A stretch of DNA of 64,000 bases from Nocardia carnea NBRC 14403. GTDB taxonomy: Bacteria; Actinomycetota; Actinomycetes; Mycobacteriales; Mycobacteriaceae. Below are positions 1-9,019 of the stretch, in pieces. The first letter of the stretch is position 1. Every line of letters starts with the position of its first letter. The notes under the pieces are model-generated. The model worked only from the letters and a program-made list of their open reading frames with translations. It was not told where the DNA came from and ran no database searches. A program made the translations under genes and the position numbers. Where the stretch lies: assembly GCF_000308515.1 (NCBI RefSeq), contig NZ_BAFV01000124.1, positions 62,001 to 126,000 on the forward strand, written 5' to 3'.

Positions 1-1
1 C

Positions 2-481
2 GAAGCGGTCATCATGCGTGAGATCGAGCGGATGCTCGCCGAGGTGGGCCGGATCTCCGCCGAAGGTACCGATGTCGACGATCAGATCGCACGGACAGCG
101 TTGTTCGTCCTACGGCAGGCCCGCACGCACCCGCTGCTGACCCAGCTCATCGAGGTCTCCCCGGAGGAAGCGATCGAGTTCTACACGGTGCGCGGTGAAG
201 AGATGGTGAGTTCGGCGATCGGTTATATCGTGACGATGCTCGAGCACGGGCAGGCGGCGGGCACTATCGACGACTACGACCCGCGCCCGGTGGCCGAACT
301 GCTGGCCCGGCTGGCACATTCGCTGCTGCTCACACCGCTGGGCGGTGTCGATTTCCGCGACGAGGAACAGGCCGCGGCCTTCGTCCGGATGGCGGTTGTA
401 CCGCTCGTCCGGCACGGCGCGACGGTCGGGGCGGGTGTGGCGCGGGAATCGCCCGCGGCCGACCGGTCGCGTACCCGCTGA
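2..481 (+). CDS. TetR-family regulator, 5'-truncated by window edge
   Basis: The reading frame is already open at base 2, so the N-terminal helix-turn-helix lies outside the window and only the ligand-binding half is visible (about 159 residues). It aligns closely by eye with the complete TetR protein at 18929-19579. Both share the blocks RTHPL(L/I)TQL, EVxPEEA, FYTVRGEE and PVAELxAR(L/F)AHSL. The two are therefore paralogues, one at each end of the envelope/Tat locus. The gene ends 32 bp before the stop of the convergent MaoC-like gene. The ligand is unknown. Confidence 0.85.
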   Translation, partial: EAVIMREIERMLAEVGRISAEGTDVDDQIARTALFVLRQARTHPLLTQLIEVSPEEAIEFYTVRGEEMVSSAIGYIVTMLEHGQAAGTIDDYDPRPVAELLARLAHSLLLTPLGGVDFRDEEQAAAFVRMAVVPLVRHGATVGAGVARESPAADRSRTR

Positions 482-513
482 TCGGGCCGCGGTCCGGGAC
501 GGCTCAACGGTGT

Positions 514-1512
514 TCAGCGTGCCGGTGGGCGCAGGACCGCGTGCGCGTGGATGAAAAGTCTGCGGTCCAGGCATCGGCCGTCGAGTTCGACCACGCCCGC
601 GCCGGTTCCGTCGACCGAGACCATCCGGCCGGCGATCTCCACCGGCTGGACCGCGCGGCCGCGCTGCCCGCCGAAGTGGGTGAATTCGGCGTCGTAGCGG
701 GCGACCGCGGCGGGGTCGCCCAGACAGGACGAGAGATAGCCGGCGGTCAGCGCGAGACGCATCATCCCGGACGGTGGCCTGCCGTGCGCCTCCGGACCGG
801 CCACCGTGCGGTAGTGATCGGGAGTGCCGAGCGCGTCGTAGGTGTCCATATCGGCGCTGTCGACCGGAAAGATGCGCCGCGGTAGCGGTAATCCCGGAGA
901 AGTCGCCGCGGACCCGAGGGTTCGTCTGTTGCCGGTCCGGGCGCGGGCCCTGTCGACCACGCCGCCGAGGGGGTACGGCCGGGTCACCGGGTGCGCCGGA
1001 ACAGCGGGCGCGCAGACGTACAGCGAGCTGGAACTCGATTGCACGATCTCGCCGTGGTGGTCGGTGAACACCAGTTGTGCTTCGACGCCGGCGTATTCGC
1101 CCGTGGTCCGGATCGCGCGGATCCGGATATCGGTGGTGACGATATCCCCGGCGACCAGTAGGCGCCGGATGTCCAGGGTCTGCCGGGTGTGCAGCAGCGC
1201 GGTGGGCCGGACACCCGGGGCGAGGACCCAGACGGCGTCGTATTGTGCCCGGACCATGACGAGTGCGGCGAAGGTGGGCGGTGCGACCAGCGCCGGGTAA
1301 CCGTAGTCGCGCGCGACCGTATCGTGGTGATGGATCGGGTGATCGTTGTGGGTGAGCTCGGCGAACAGCCGAATACGTTCCGGCGTCACGGTATAGGGCC
1401 CGGTGCCGCGGATCGGGCATCGGCCGCTGAGCTGTGCCGCCGTGGATTCTCGGTTCGGTCCTGGGGAAGCGGTGATCCGCGTGGATTTCGGTACGCCGTT
1501 GACGATCTGCAT
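514..1512 (-). CDS. MaoC/HadAB-like double-hotdog dehydratase
   Basis: 332 residues. The N-terminal half carries FAELTHNDHPIHHHD followed by YPALVAPPTFAALV, matching the FAS1-like dehydratase or (R)-specific enoyl hydratase hotdog of mycobacterial HadA/HadC. The C-terminal half is a second, more diverged hotdog (AEFTHFGGQ onward, FIHAHAVL at the end). The family hydrates or dehydrates beta-hydroxyacyl thioesters on CoA or ACP. Which carrier is used cannot be told. I chose the ATG at 1512 because GAGGAG lies 5 bp upstream. The frame stays open much further upstream, but that part overlaps the PucR gene. It sits 43 bp after the PucR gene at 1556-2773, probably in one transcript. Confidence 0.8.
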   Translation of the reverse strand: MQIVNGVPKSTRITASPGPNRESTAAQLSGRCPIRGTGPYTVTPERIRLFAELTHNDHPIHHHDTVARDYGYPALVAPPTFAALVMVRAQYDAVWVLAPGVRPTALLHTRQTLDIRRLLVAGDIVTTDIRIRAIRTTGEYAGVEAQLVFTDHHGEIVQSSSSSLYVCAPAVPAHPVTRPYPLGGVVDRARARTGNRRTLGSAATSPGLPLPRRIFPVDSADMDTYDALGTPDHYRTVAGPEAHGRPPSGMMRLALTAGYLSSCLGDPAAVARYDAEFTHFGGQRGRAVQPVEIAGRMVSVDGTGAGVVELDGRCLDRRLFIHAHAVLRPPAR

Positions 1513-1555
1513 CGTGTCTCCTCGGTGCGTCCGTGGGTGGCTGCCTGCGGCGTGC

Positions 1556-2773
1556 TCAGACTGCTTTCCCCACGGGTACCGGGCCGGCCGCGACGCCGGC
1601 TCGCGCGATCGGCTTCGGTGCCGCCGGGCCCGGGTATCCCTTGCCTTCGAATGCGCCGACCACCATAGCCGCCTGCAGTTTCGACAGTCCGGATACCGTC
1701 GCCGGGTCGTAACCGGTGACCTGGTGGATGCGGCGGAATCGGTAGTCCACCGTATTCGGGTGGACATGCAGCAGCCGGGCCGTGCTCTTACGGCTGCCGT
1801 CGCAGCGGATGTAGACGAGCAGCGCCTCGACCAGGTCGCGATGCCCGTCCAGCGACGAGGCGATCCGGGCGAGGCTCTCCCGGGCGGGGCCGGGCCTGGT
1901 GACCTGGTATTCGAGGGCGATCCGATCGAACCGGTACACGCCGTGGGGGTATCCGAGGCGTCGTACCACGTCCAGCATTTCGTGCGCCGTATCGACGGAA
2001 TCCGGCACCCGGTCGGGCGGGCAGAACAGGACGGTGGCGGTGACCGGGGTGCGCAGGATGCCCTGAAACCGGGCGACGATCCGGGCCACCCGGCCATCGA
2101 TATCGCCGTCCGCGGGGACGGACAGGGTGCCGCCGTGTTCGGTGATCAGCGACAGCACGCTGATCTCGGTATCGCCGGTCAGGCACGATTCGATGCGGTC
2201 GGCCCGTACGCGCCGGTTGGGCGCCTGTTCGGTGACCTCGAATTCGAGGGCGACGACGGCAGCCCGTTCGCCGGTGCCGGGCCCGGGACCGACACCGCGC
2301 AGCGGTACGACGTTTCTTCCGGTGGTGCGCGCGGCACCGTCATAGGCGGTGCTTGCGGTGCCGAGGATGAACTCGCACACCCGGCCCAGGCGCCGGCTGT
2401 ATACCGCGAGCTGTCCGGCGGGCAGACCGCCGGCATGTAATTCCTGCACGGTCACCTCGAGGGCGCCGCGGACCGCGCCGGTGACCGCCGCGGCCGTTTC
2501 CCGCCGTGCGACCGCTGCCTCGACGGCACGGTGCAGGTCGGCGATGAGCGTCTCCGATTTCTCGCCCGCCCCTCGGTCGGGTTCGAGCAGATGCAGTAGC
2601 AGGGCGATCACGGTTGCGGGCAGTGGGTGAGTGGCGCCCGCCTCGTCGCGGTAGCGGTCGGCCCGGCGTGGGCTCCGGACCGGCGTGGTGCCGGTCCGTG
2701 GCGGTGGGGTGGTGCGCGTGGATCGGGCGAACGGTGTATTCACCAACTGCGTGGCGGCGGCATTCATGATCAC
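1556..2773 (-). CDS. PucR/CdaR-family transcriptional regulator (1)
   Basis: 405 residues. The C-terminus is the PucR helix-turn-helix (HTH_30): TARLLHVHPNTVDYRFRRI. Before it comes the family signature LDVVRRLGYPHGVYRFDRIA and LEYQVTRPGPARESL. The N-terminal ~150 residues are a diverged sensory region with no recognisable ligand pocket. The start is GTG at 2773 with GGAG 5 bp upstream; ATG at 2767 is an alternative. It is one of four PucR-type regulators in the first 19 kb. Its promoter region holds the block ATGTAACAATGTATCA, which recurs upstream of the PucR gene at 17445-18740 at nearly the same distance. Confidence 0.9.
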   Translation of the reverse strand: MIMNAAATQLVNTPFARSTRTTPPPRTGTTPVRSPRRADRYRDEAGATHPLPATVIALLLHLLEPDRGAGEKSETLIADLHRAVEAAVARRETAAAVTGAVRGALEVTVQELHAGGLPAGQLAVYSRRLGRVCEFILGTASTAYDGAARTTGRNVVPLRGVGPGPGTGERAAVVALEFEVTEQAPNRRVRADRIESCLTGDTEISVLSLITEHGGTLSVPADGDIDGRVARIVARFQGILRTPVTATVLFCPPDRVPDSVDTAHEMLDVVRRLGYPHGVYRFDRIALEYQVTRPGPARESLARIASSLDGHRDLVEALLVYIRCDGSRKSTARLLHVHPNTVDYRFRRIHQVTGYDPATVSGLSKLQAAMVVGAFEGKGYPGPAAPKPIARAGVAAGPVPVGKAV

Positions 2774-2829
2774 ATCTGCTCCGGTGTGCTTGGGCCGAAT
2801 GGCCGGCGATTTTCTCCGCGGTACCGTTG

Positions 2830-2868
2830 ATGTAACAATGTATCAGAGTACGGTGCATCGAGATACGT
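2830..2868 (-). promoter_or_regulatory. Putative operator upstream of PucR (1), TGTATC/GATACG element
   Basis: ATGTAACAATGTATCA at 2830-2845 is followed by GATACGT at 2862-2868, giving an imperfect inverted arrangement of ATGTATC and GATACGT with 17 bp between. The block lies 57 bp from the GTG at 2773. The same ATGTAACAA-x-G-x-ATCA string occurs at 18798-18813, 58 bp from the start of another PucR gene. Its reverse complement resembles 13399-13414 upstream of the FAD oxidoreductase. The regulator that binds is not known. Confidence 0.45.
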
Positions 2869-2905
2869 TTTGCCGCAAATTCGAATTACGGCTGATTTAC
2901 CGTTC

Positions 2906-3700
2906 TCAGCCGCCGTTCCGGTATCTGTGTGCAATAAGCGCAGAGCGCAACAGCCAGCTGTCGTCCGGTCGCATCGGGTCCAGGCCGATGAGCTGGTGTG
3001 TGCGCTCGAGACGATGACGCACGGTATTGATATGCAAGCCGAGCCGCCGCGCGGTACGGCGCGGCTGGAAACCCGTATCCAGGTGATGCATCAGCGTGTC
3101 CAGCAGGTGTGCATGGGGTGCGAGCGGTTCGAGCAGCGCGCCGAGCCGGTCGAAGGCCGGGCCGGGCCGGGTGAGGTGATAGGGCAGTGCCAGATCGGCC
3201 CACCGGTACATACCCGGCCGGTAGTCCAGGCGTACCGCGACCTCGAGCAGTTCGTGGGACAGGGCTGCCGCCGCCGGGACCTGCTCGGATTCGGCGTACA
3301 CAACGGTCGCCAGCAGCGCGGCGTCGGCGGCATCGGCGAGCTCGGTCAGCAGTTCCTCCGCGCAGCGCGCGTGCCGCCCGGCGCCCGGAATCAGGATCGT
3401 GTTCCGGCCGGGGGTGAGCAGGGCGGGCAGCGGATCGGGCCCGTCCAGTAGAAGCTCTGCGCGGATCCGCTCGATGATCTCGGCATCGGTGGGACTGCTG
3501 GGTGACCGGTGTACCGGAGGCGCCCACGGGGTCAACGCGATGACGTCGTATCGGTCGGTATAGGCATATCCGGTGATCCGTGCGGCGGCCGCCGCACGCG
3601 GTGGGAACAGCAGCGATCGTGCGAGTTCCTCGCTGGCGTCGTGCTGCCGGCGATGGCGGTCGTCGGTCCCGTGGCCGGTCTGGTGCGTCGGTTCGCTCAT
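2906..3700 (-). CDS. PucR/CdaR-family transcriptional regulator (2), short
   Basis: 264 residues. The C-terminal HTH_30 reads TARRLGLHINTVRHRLERTHQ, preceded by LDYRPGMYRWADLAL and YHLTRPGPAFDRL. The second position of the usual NTVDYR motif is changed to NTVRHR. It lacks the ~130-residue extra N-terminal domain of paralogues 1 and 4 and is closest in size to paralogue 3 (16608-17438). The start at 3700 has GGAG 8 bp upstream. It lies 53 bp after tatB and 132 bp before PucR (1), all on the same strand. The family activates or represses neighbouring genes in response to small molecules; the ligand here is unknown. Confidence 0.88.
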   Translation of the reverse strand: MSEPTHQTGHGTDDRHRRQHDASEELARSLLFPPRAAAAARITGYAYTDRYDVIALTPWAPPVHRSPSSPTDAEIIERIRAELLLDGPDPLPALLTPGRNTILIPGAGRHARCAEELLTELADAADAALLATVVYAESEQVPAAAALSHELLEVAVRLDYRPGMYRWADLALPYHLTRPGPAFDRLGALLEPLAPHAHLLDTLMHHLDTGFQPRRTARRLGLHINTVRHRLERTHQLIGLDPMRPDDSWLLRSALIAHRYRNGG

Positions 3701-3753
3701 CCGGAGATCTCCGATCGGGTGATAGTGGCGACCCGGTCCCGCGCGACGGCGGG

Positions 3754-4218
3754 TCAGTGTGCCGGTTCGCCGGGCCGGGTGCGGTCGCCCGGATCGTCGC
3801 TGCCGGAATTCGGGTCGTTGTGGGGCGGACGCTTGGTCAGATCCACCGTGGCCGCGGCGGCCGGAAGGTTCATGAGGCCGAAGTTCCCGGAGTCGATCTT
3901 CTCGGCGTTCAGGCCGGTCAGGCTCGCCCGGACATCGTCGGGGATGAGCGGTTCGTCGCCGAGGAGATGCCGCGTGACCAGTGACTGCGGGTCGATACCG
4001 CGCAAGCGCCGGAGTTCGGACAGCGGGGCGCGGAGCTCGTCGAACTCCGGTCCCAGGTCCCGTTTCAGTTCCGCGGTGGCTCCCGTGGCGTAGTCACGGG
4101 CTTGCCGTAACGCCCGGGCGGTCCACCGCGCGGCTTCGGGAAGCCGCTCCGGGCCGAGTATTACCAGCGCCGCGACGAGGAGGACCAGCACCTCGCCCCA
4201 TCCGATACTGCTGAACAC
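3754..4218 (-). CDS. tatB: Sec-independent protein translocase TatB
   Basis: 154 residues. One N-terminal membrane segment (residues ~5-20) is followed by the TatA/B hinge [12 protein letters not shown], whose G-P-E-R is typical of TatB rather than TatA. An amphipathic helix follows, then a polar tail rich in D, P and G. TatB pairs with TatC to recognise twin-arginine signal peptides. It is separated from tatA and tatC (15.3-16.6 kb) by an 11-kb block that contains a Tat-signal protein. The start is GTG at 4218 ([14 protein letters not shown]). None of the usual actinobacterial housekeeping tat neighbours (proteasome pafBC, sigE/htrA) is present, so I infer an accessory copy. Confidence 0.9.
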   Translation of the reverse strand: MFSSIGWGEVLVLLVAALVILGPERLPEAARWTARALRQARDYATGATAELKRDLGPEFDELRAPLSELRRLRGIDPQSLVTRHLLGDEPLIPDDVRASLTGLNAEKIDSGNFGLMNLPAAAATVDLTKRPPHNDPNSGSDDPGDRTRPGEPAH

Positions 4219-4598
4219 ACCGGGAGCGTATCGCTCCCGCAGACCGTGGAATACGAAGTAACGAAGGTCTGTTCACTGTCACAGTTGATAAGGCAGAGAA
4301 AGCGGTTGTCCGTACGGAAACGAGAAATCCAGTACAGGCGAAAGGAATTGGATGGTGGTCCAGTCGCACGGTCGAATAACGCTGGAGTTGCTCACAGAAT
4401 CGCCCGGCGACGGTGGCCGCCGCGCCGATCCATGCCGTTAACTCGTGAGCGAGTTCGCCGGGGAACACCGAGTTTTCGGCGCGCTCCGGCGTCCGGAACG
4501 CCGCGGCGACGGCCGGATCGGCCGTCGGTTCCCGGGCCGACTCGGCGCACGACACGTGGTGCCGGGCCGGCCCAAGTCGGCACGAAACGAGGCATTCG
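4219..4598. promoter_or_regulatory. Divergent intergenic region tatB / PapA-like operon
   Basis: About 380 bp without a convincing gene. Bases ~4250-4370 are clearly more AT-rich than the neighbours and should hold the divergent promoters. I could not fix a -10/-35 pair or a clean palindrome here. GAAGTAACGAAGG at ~4255 weakly resembles the ATGTAAC blocks seen upstream of the PucR genes. Confidence 0.4.
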
Positions 4599-6020
4599 GT
4601 GGTCAATTACGGCTTCTTCGAAGAATGGGATCCGGCGGGCGGTGTGCTCACCACCTGGACCGCGACCCCGCACTCGCGCGAAGCGGCGCGACGGGCACCG
4701 GCGCATCCCACACCGCCGTCGTATCAGCAGGAGGTCTACCTCCGCGCCGCATACCGTGAGGACGGACAGGGGTTCCGCGCATCGCGGCTGTGCATGATCG
4801 CCTTCGATCTGCCGGGCGTACCCGACCATCGCGCCATGACCCGCACCGTGAATGCTTTCTTGCGCCGCCACGATACGTTCACCTGCCACTTCGTTCCGCG
4901 GGTGGATGGATCGTTCGAGCGGCACCGGATCGATCCGCGGACCATCGATTTCCGGCCCGTCCGGCACGGCGCGACTGCCGGCAGCGCCGCGATCCGGTCG
5001 CATGTCCAGCGCGAAACCCCCGGCCCACTCGAATGGGACTGCTTCACCTTCGGGATCAGCGAGCGCACCGACTCTTTCACGGTGTACGCGGCCATCGACC
5101 ATCTGCACACCGACGGTGTCGCGCAGGCTCTCACCTTCGTCGACCTGCTGACGATCTACTCCGCGGAATGCGCCGGCCGTCCCGCCGCGCTACCGGAGAT
5201 CACCGGTCATATCGCCTACTGCGACCGCGACCGGCGGGTGAACCGGCAACTCGGCCCGCATTCGCCGGGCGTCCGGGAATGGCGCAACATCCTGTACCGG
5301 CACGGCGGTGAAATACCGGCGTTCCCACTGGATACCGGAGTCGTCCGGGGCGGCTACACCAGGGGCGCCCAGGTGACCGTGACCCTGCTCCCGGAAGCAC
5401 AGGCGGTCGAATTCGACGAACTGTGCGCGAATCAGGGCGGGCGTTTCCTCGCCGGGATTCTCGCCGCGGCGGCCTGTGTGGAACGTGAACTCGTGGGCCG
5501 CCCCCGATATCTCGGACTGACTCCGGTCAACACCCGGCACGAGGTGGGGGAGGCCGCTTCGGTCGGTTGGTACACCAACCTCGTTCCCGTCTCGTTTCCG
5601 GTCGGAGCGGCCGATACCTTCGCTTCGCTGGTGGGTTCCGCGCAGCGGGCCATGGACCAGGCCAGGCAGCTGTCGGATATTTCGCTGCACCGGGTGCTCG
5701 AGCTCGCCGAGCACGATCCGAATATCGGTGCCGCGCCGGGTTGCTCGACGCCGATGCTGTCGTATCTGGATATCCGCCGGATTCCGGGCGTCGCCATGTT
5801 CACCGCGGTCAACGGTGGGATCTACGCCAACCCGATCAGTCCGCGCGAGGTCTACATCTGGGTGAACCGGTTCGCGGACGCCACCCGCATCACCCTGCTG
5901 TTCCCGGACAACGGCCGCGCCCGCGAATCGGTCGACCGGTATCTGTCGGCGCTTCGCCGGGTGGTGAATACCGTCTGTTCCACCGGAGATTACGGCCTGG
6001 CCGTGGAAGCGGTGCCGTGA
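4599..6020 (+). CDS. PapA-like condensation-domain acyltransferase
   Basis: 473 residues, a single condensation (CoA-dependent acyltransferase) fold without carrier or adenylation domains. The catalytic motif at residues 167-173 is DHLHTDG, matching HHxxxDG with the second His (168) and the D172-G173 pair kept and the first His replaced by Asp. The later latch region GWYTNLVPVSF is also present. Mycobacterial PapA enzymes of this type move fatty acyl groups from a polyketide carrier or CoA to trehalose or another hydroxyl. The start is GTG at 4599 with GAGG 6 bp upstream. It is the first gene of a tightly coupled set: its stop overlaps the GTG of the MFS gene. No polyketide synthase is visible nearby. 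Confidence 0.8.
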   Translation: MVNYGFFEEWDPAGGVLTTWTATPHSREAARRAPAHPTPPSYQQEVYLRAAYREDGQGFRASRLCMIAFDLPGVPDHRAMTRTVNAFLRRHDTFTCHFVPRVDGSFERHRIDPRTIDFRPVRHGATAGSAAIRSHVQRETPGPLEWDCFTFGISERTDSFTVYAAIDHLHTDGVAQALTFVDLLTIYSAECAGRPAALPEITGHIAYCDRDRRVNRQLGPHSPGVREWRNILYRHGGEIPAFPLDTGVVRGGYTRGAQVTVTLLPEAQAVEFDELCANQGGRFLAGILAAAACVERELVGRPRYLGLTPVNTRHEVGEAASVGWYTNLVPVSFPVGAADTFASLVGSAQRAMDQARQLSDISLHRVLELAEHDPNIGAAPGCSTPMLSYLDIRRIPGVAMFTAVNGGIYANPISPREVYIWVNRFADATRITLLFPDNGRARESVDRYLSALRRVVNTVCSTGDYGLAVEAVP

Positions 6021-7426
6021 TCGCCCCGACCGCATCCGGCGCTGCCACCGGCTCCGAGCGCGTACTCCGGGGGCCGTTGATCGTCTGCCTGTTCGCGGTG
6101 GCGGTGCAGGTGCTGGATATGACGATGCTGGCGGCGGCGCTACCGGCCATCGGCCGCGCACTGCACTTACCTGCGGCGCAGCAGGTGCTCGTGGTTACCG
6201 GATACAGCCTGGTCTTCGGCTGTGCACTCATGGCCGCGGCCCATTTCGGCGACCGGTTCGGCCGCAGACGGATCTATCTGACCGGTATGACGGGATATGC
6301 CCTCTGTGCAGGCTGGTGCGCCGCTGCCGGCGGGGGAGCGGAACTGGTGACGGCGCGCTGTCTGCAGGGACTGTGCGGTGCGCTGGTGGCGGCGCAGACG
6401 CTGGCCGTCATCACGACCTCGTTCGGGCCGCGGCACCGGACCACCGCGTTCGCCGCCCACAGCGCGACCGCCGCGGCCGTTGCCGTCGCCGGCCCCGTCC
6501 TGGGCGGGGTCCTCGTCGACGCGGATCTCGGAAATACGGGGTGGCGTTCGGTCTTCCTGGCCGAGATGGTGTGTGCACTGGTCGCGGTCGCCGTGGCCGT
6601 ACGGTTCCTGCCCCGGCACCGGCCGGCGCCGGACCGGCGGTCCGATCCGGTCGGGGCCGGACTCGGGATCGCTGTGGTCGCGGTGCTGTTATCGCTCGTA
6701 CTGCCGCTGGGGGGCCCGCGATCCGTGCCCGAACTGGCGTTCGGTGGGGTATGCGTGGCGGTGGCGCTGCCGGTGCTCGTGCACCGTGGCCGCGGAACCG
6801 GCCGCGCCCAGGTGTTCCCGGTCGCGCTGTTCGCCCGGCGGGAATTCGCGCTGGGCGCGGTGGCAGTGGTGGGTTTTTCGGCGATATTCGCCGGGCTTCC
6901 GCTGACCGTGTCGAATACCGCTCAGCTGGGTGTGGGTTTCAGCGCACAGCAGGCCGGAATGCTGCTGCTGCCGAGTGCCCTCGGTGCGGTGGCCGGCGCA
7001 CTCTCTGCACCGATGCTGATCCACCGGATCGGCACGGTGGCCCTGCTTGCGGGCACGGTGCTCTTCGGGCTCGCCACGGTATCGGTTGCCGTGCTGATCG
7101 ATCCGGGGTCCGGACGCATCGACGTACCCGGTCTGATCGTGCCGCTGGCAGTAGCGGGGATCGGCCTCGGCTGGTTCGCGGCACCGTTACCCGGCCTGTT
7201 GATGTCCGGGATCGATCCGGACGACACCGGTGCGGCGTCGGGATCGGTACCCACCCTGCAGCAACTGGGTGGTGCGCTGGGACCGGTGATCCTGCTCGCC
7301 CGGCCGGAAGAATCGGCCGCGGCCTCCGATCACCTTGCCGCACTGGTCGACTCCTTGTTGATCGTTGCCGGGATGGCCGCTGCTCTGGCGATGGTGATCC
7401 TCGCTCTTCCGAGGGCGCGGAGATGA
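6017..7426 (+). CDS. MFS transporter, 14-TM drug/lipid exporter type
   Basis: 469 residues, strongly hydrophobic throughout. The motif A region reads GDRFGRRRIY between helices 2 and 3. The first helix carries LDMTMLAAALPAIGRAL, like motif D1 of the DHA2 multidrug group. The start is taken as GTG at 6017, which overlaps the TGA of the PapA-like gene (GTGA). The last base pairs overlap the ATG of the glycosyltransferase (ATGA), so the three are translationally coupled. In this setting it may export the acylated product, in the role MmpL proteins play for other PapA products. That role is inference. Confidence 0.85.
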   Translation: MIAPTASGAATGSERVLRGPLIVCLFAVAVQVLDMTMLAAALPAIGRALHLPAAQQVLVVTGYSLVFGCALMAAAHFGDRFGRRRIYLTGMTGYALCAGWCAAAGGGAELVTARCLQGLCGALVAAQTLAVITTSFGPRHRTTAFAAHSATAAAVAVAGPVLGGVLVDADLGNTGWRSVFLAEMVCALVAVAVAVRFLPRHRPAPDRRSDPVGAGLGIAVVAVLLSLVLPLGGPRSVPELAFGGVCVAVALPVLVHRGRGTGRAQVFPVALFARREFALGAVAVVGFSAIFAGLPLTVSNTAQLGVGFSAQQAGMLLLPSALGAVAGALSAPMLIHRIGTVALLAGTVLFGLATVSVAVLIDPGSGRIDVPGLIVPLAVAGIGLGWFAAPLPGLLMSGIDPDDTGAASGSVPTLQQLGGALGPVILLARPEESAAASDHLAALVDSLLIVAGMAAALAMVILALPRARR

Positions 7427-8982
7427 GTTCCGTGCGGCAGGTCGACCCGGTGCCGGTCGTGCCGAGCAGCCGGAACACCGATGTGGCGCCGTTCGCCGTG
7501 ATTCCGGTGTCCCTGCTGGCGGGCGCGGCGGGGCTGCTGTGGCTGGTGCGGGCGGACCGTTACCCGTATTTCGGAGACGAACTGTATTTCCTGATAGCCG
7601 GCCGGCATCTCGCCGCCGGCTACGCCGATCAGGGGCCGGTCGTCGCGGTGCTGGCGCGCGCGGCCGATCTCGTCGCCCCGGGATCGCCGGTGGTACTGCG
7701 CACCCCGGCGATCCTGGCGGCGGTGGCCGCGGTCGTGCTGACCGCCGCGCTGGTCCGTGAGTTAGGCGGGGGCACATACGCGCAGGTGCTGGCCGCGCTG
7801 GCCTACGCGACCTGTCCGTTCACACTGTCCCAGGCCGCCGCCCTGTCGACGTTCGCACTCGAGGCCACCTGTTCGGCGCTGGTGGTATTCCTGGCAGTGC
7901 GGTGGACCCGGACCCGCGATAATCGGCTCATTGCCGGGGCAATCGCCGTGGCCGCGCTGGACCTGCAGATCAAATGGCTCGCACTCGTGGTGCTGGCCGG
8001 GCTCGCCGCCGGATTCGCGCTCGCCGGGCCGCGGGTCCTGTGGCGCGCGCGGGTGTTGTGGGCGGCGGGTGCGGTGGCCGCGCTGAGCGCAGTGCCCGGG
8101 ATCGTCTGGCAGGCGCGGCACGGGTGGCCGCAGTGGGCGATGGGTGAGGTGATCCGGGCCGAGCAGAATTCCGCGACGGGAGGGCGGATAGCACTGCTCG
8201 GGCACCAGTTGCTGCAATCGGGTGTTCTCGGAACGGTTCTCCTGACGGCAGCGATCCTCGGTTTCCTGCGCCATGCGGGCTTACGGCAATACCGCTTCGT
8301 TGCGGTGACGGCGGTGGTGGCCCTGGGCTTCGCCGTCGTCACCGCGACCCGGCCCTATTACACGGCCGCGCTGCTACCGGCACTGTTCGCGGCGGGCGCG
8401 GTGGCTCTGGCGGCGTGGTCCGGACGGCGGGGGCGCGGTCTGGCGGTCGGTTGCGGTGCCGTGGCTACCACGATCGCGGTGGCAGTGGTGGTGGTCCTTC
8501 CGCTGGGAGCGGTGGATCGGCCCAGTGATTCGGCCGCGCAGGTTTACGCGCGCTTGCGGATGCACGGGACCAGCGGCCTGCCGGACCTGACGGCGACAGT
8601 GACGCGGGCATACCGGGAACTTCCGGCGGATGTGCGGGACCGCACGGTGATCATCACCGATACGTACTGGCAGGCCGCCGCGCTCGAATACTTCGCGAGG
8701 GCGCAGCTGCCGCCGGTCTACAGCCCCAATCGCGGATACGCGTACTTCGGACGGCCACCCGACCGCACCGGCAGTGTGCTGTACGTGGGCTCGGCAGCAG
8801 GCCGGGACACGCTGTGCGGGCACTTCCGGACGGCCGCCACCGTGGCGCAGGCCGATGAACGGCTCGGCTTCCCCGGAATCAGCCGGTTCGTCACCGTCGC
8901 GCACTGCACCGGAGTACTGCGCCCGTGGCCGGAAATCTGGGCGCGCACAACAACTCTGACTCTCGATATGGGCGTCACATGA
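7423..8982 (+). CDS. GT39-family membrane glycosyltransferase
   Basis: 519 residues with about ten membrane segments and a C-terminal soluble part (from ~residue 365). The first extracytoplasmic loop has RYPYFGDELYFLIAGRHL and then GYADQGPVVAVL, matching the acidic loop of GT-C enzymes related to protein/lipid-phosphate mannosyltransferases. These use polyprenyl-phosphate sugars outside the membrane. The ATG overlaps the MFS stop (ATGA). The C-terminal region has TDTYWQAAALEYFAR. The sugar and acceptor are unknown; the neighbours suggest a lipid or cell-wall glycan. Confidence 0.8.
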   Translation: MSSVRQVDPVPVVPSSRNTDVAPFAVIPVSLLAGAAGLLWLVRADRYPYFGDELYFLIAGRHLAAGYADQGPVVAVLARAADLVAPGSPVVLRTPAILAAVAAVVLTAALVRELGGGTYAQVLAALAYATCPFTLSQAAALSTFALEATCSALVVFLAVRWTRTRDNRLIAGAIAVAALDLQIKWLALVVLAGLAAGFALAGPRVLWRARVLWAAGAVAALSAVPGIVWQARHGWPQWAMGEVIRAEQNSATGGRIALLGHQLLQSGVLGTVLLTAAILGFLRHAGLRQYRFVAVTAVVALGFAVVTATRPYYTAALLPALFAAGAVALAAWSGRRGRGLAVGCGAVATTIAVAVVVVLPLGAVDRPSDSAAQVYARLRMHGTSGLPDLTATVTRAYRELPADVRDRTVIITDTYWQAAALEYFARAQLPPVYSPNRGYAYFGRPPDRTGSVLYVGSAAGRDTLCGHFRTAATVAQADERLGFPGISRFVTVAHCTGVLRPWPEIWARTTTLTLDMGVT

Positions 8983-9019
8983 TCATGCGAAACGGCGCAT
9001 TCGTCCCGAAGGAGTGACA

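Noticed and set aside
110-1420. Long minus-strand frame (436 codons)
   Set aside because: Arg/Pro-rich shadow of the TetR and MaoC genes; no domain and no ribosome site.
6316-7422. Upstream extension of the GT39 frame inside the MFS gene
   Set aside because: Arg/Gly-rich nonsense composition; the real start overlaps the MFS stop at 7423.
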